A stretch of 17,868 nucleotides of DNA from the NCBI GenBank assembly GCA_023150055.1, contig JAKLLP010000001.1, positions 1-17,868 on the forward strand, written 5' to 3'. The notes beneath the pieces are model-generated. The model had not been told where the DNA came from. It searched no databases and saw only the letters and a program-made list of their open reading frames with translations. This DNA is from Gammaproteobacteria bacterium (GTDB lineage: Bacteria; Pseudomonadota; Gammaproteobacteria; Steroidobacterales; GCA-2729495). The translations under genes were made by a program, and so were the position numbers. Of this stretch, positions 16,450-17,868 are shown piece by piece; positions within the stretch are counted from its first letter, which is position 1, and each line of letters starts with the position of its first letter.

Positions 16450-16549
16450 ACACAGCCACCGAGGGGGCCGCAGCGTCGCGGCCGCCTCGCGATCGTGCCC
16501 CTGGTGCGGTTTTATCGCGCCCGGTGATCAGGCAATATGCCCACCCCAG

Positions 16550-17868
16550 ATGTCAGAACAACCACCAGACAGGGCCGATCTCCTCATCAGTGCTCGCTGG
16601 GTGGTTCCCATCGAGCCGGCTGGTCGGGTGCTGGAGGATCACGCGGTCGCGGTGGCTGACGGCCGTATCACCGCGCTCCTGCCCAGCGCGGAAGCGAGGC
16701 TGCGCTATCCGCAGCTCACAATAGTGGACCGGTCGACCCATGTGCTGCTGCCCGGCCTGGTCAACGCCCATACGCATGCGGCGATGACCCTTTTCAGGGG
16801 TCTCGCCGACGACCTGCCGCTCGGTCAATGGCTCGAGAGACACATCTGGCCAGCCGAGACGCGCTGGGTCGGCGCGGAGTTCGTCCGGGACGGCACGCTG
16901 CTGGCGATGCTGGAGATGATTCGCGGCGGCACGACCTGTTTCAACGACATGTACTATTTCCCCGACGTGGTCGCCAGTCTCGCGATCGAGCACCACGTCA
17001 GGGCAGCCGTGGGCATGATCGTGATCGAGCAGCCGACGCCCTGGGCGCGCACCACCGAGGAGTATTTCAGTAAGGGCCTGGCCGTACACGACCAGTACCG
17101 CGATCACCCTCTGGTGCACCTGACCTTCGCACCGCATGCACCCTATACGGTGAGCGACTCCACGCTGCGGCACCTGCGGCTGCTGGCCGATGAACTCGAC
17201 CTGCCGGTACATATGCACGTGCATGAGGGCAAGAGCGAGGTCGAGCAGAGCCTGGCCGCTTGCGGCAAGCGTCCCCTCGCCCGCCTCGAGGCGCTTGGCC
17301 TGCTCTCATCTCTCTTCATCGGCGTGCACGCTACCGAGTTGTCGCCGGAGGACATCGGGTTGCTGGCGGAGCGAAACGCAACCGTCGTCCACTGTCCGGA
17401 GTCCAATCTGAAACTGGCGAACGGCTTTTGTCCTGTCTCGCGCCTCGTCGCGGCCGGCGTCAACGTGGCAATCGGCACGGACGGCGCAGCAAGCAACAAC
17501 GACCTGGACATGCTCGGTGAAGCACGCACGGCGGCGCTTCTCGCCAAGGGCGTAAGTGGCGATGCCAGCGCGCTGCCGGCGCATGAGGCGCTCGAGATGG
17601 CGACTCTCAACGGTGCGCGCGCACTGGGTCTCGACACCGAGATCGGCTCTATCCTGCCGGGAAAATGGGCGGATCTCGTCTGCGTGAACCTGCGCAACCC
17701 GGCCACCGAGCCCGTGCACCATGTCGTCTCCCAGCTCATCTACTCGGCCAGCGCGCAACAGGTGACCGACGTGTGGGTGGCCGGACGCCAGGTGCTCGAG
17801 GCCGGGCGGCCGACACTGCTCGACGAGGCCGCCATCATGGCCCGCGCGAGCGCCTGGGGCGAAAGGCT
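16550..17868 (+). CDS. mtaD: TRZ/ATZ-family amidohydrolase, probable S-adenosylhomocysteine/methylthioadenosine deaminase (3' end cut)
   Basis: A metal-dependent amidohydrolase predicted to deaminate S-adenosylhomocysteine or 5'-methylthioadenosine, recycling by-products of methylation and polyamine synthesis. About 439 codons are visible and the frame is still open, close to the usual 440-450, so only the tail is missing. Metal ligands are His74 and His76 (LVNAHTHAAM), a His in PVHMHVHEGKSEVE (221-226 region, with the acidic Glu226), and Asp311 in IGTDGAASNNDLDML. HLTFAPHAPYTV, HCPESNLKLANGF and LGSILPGKWADLV-like wording near the end also fit the family. The ATG at 16550 is family-like (MSEQPPDRADLLISARWVVP) but lacks a Shine-Dalgarno. 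An out-of-frame ATG 13 bases earlier has a short AGG before it. It is divergent from gyrA; mtaD near gyrA also occurs in Pseudomonas. Confidence 0.9.
   Translation, partial: MSEQPPDRADLLISARWVVPIEPAGRVLEDHAVAVADGRITALLPSAEARLRYPQLTIVDRSTHVLLPGLVNAHTHAAMTLFRGLADDLPLGQWLERHIWPAETRWVGAEFVRDGTLLAMLEMIRGGTTCFNDMYYFPDVVASLAIEHHVRAAVGMIVIEQPTPWARTTEEYFSKGLAVHDQYRDHPLVHLTFAPHAPYTVSDSTLRHLRLLADELDLPVHMHVHEGKSEVEQSLAACGKRPLARLEALGLLSSLFIGVHATELSPEDIGLLAERNATVVHCPESNLKLANGFCPVSRLVAAGVNVAIGTDGAASNNDLDMLGEARTAALLAKGVSGDASALPAHEALEMATLNGARALGLDTEIGSILPGKWADLVCVNLRNPATEPVHHVVSQLIYSASAQQVTDVWVAGRQVLEAGRPTLLDEAAIMARASAWGER

Noticed and set aside
1..17868. CRISPR array, insertion sequence, prophage or defence island
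   Set aside because: No spaced direct repeats, transposase or integrase motifs, or defence domains were seen; gene order is that of a conserved housekeeping region.

Overview
The window is a GC-rich, gene-dense piece of a proteobacterial chromosome. It is most likely gammaproteobacterial: ihfB, lapA/lapB, rpsA and cmk sit next to an aromatic/serine 'supraoperon' and gyrA, an order known from Pseudomonas and relatives. Every protein-coding gene but one is a recognisable housekeeping or biosynthetic gene. I see no phage, insertion sequence, CRISPR array, toxin-antitoxin pair or defence cassette. The genus cannot be fixed from this sequence alone.

Left part (1-3272): the 5' part of uvrB runs leftwards off the window and is divergent from a class I aspartate/aromatic aminotransferase. 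A complete tRNA-Asn(GTT) with its own plausible promoter follows on the same strand. Leftward genes then begin with galU and a small secreted ComEA-type helix-hairpin-helix protein. A strong intrinsic terminator separates these last two.

Middle (3273-7789): an intergenic segment rich in short palindromes precedes (reading leftwards) lapB-lapA, ihfB, rpsA and cmk, all on the minus strand. LapA/LapB are inner-membrane proteins tied to control of lipopolysaccharide synthesis, IhfB is a nucleoid protein, S1 is the mRNA-binding ribosomal protein and Cmk recycles CMP. The cmk/rpsA junction is abnormal: cmk has no stop at its usual place and rpsA has lost the conserved start of S1.

Right-centre (7761-16312): a tightly packed leftward gene series reads gyrA > serC > serA-like > pheA > hisC > aroA > cmk > rpsA. 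Serine synthesis, the pre-chorismate step, phenylalanine synthesis and an aromatic-capable aminotransferase are transcribed together. Several genes overlap or nearly touch (pheA/hisC, hisC/aroA, aroA/cmk), so translation is probably coupled. No tyrA lies between hisC and aroA, unlike the Pseudomonas arrangement.

Right end (16313-17868): a 237-bp divergent intergenic region separates gyrA from an amidohydrolase of the S-adenosylhomocysteine/methylthioadenosine deaminase family (mtaD), which runs off the window just before its expected end.

No gene-free stretch exceeds 300 bases. The observations most worth checking are the cmk/rpsA junction, the natural Val83 in GyrA, the palindrome-rich gap beside lapB, and the absent tyrA. 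I did not find a convincing novel system.
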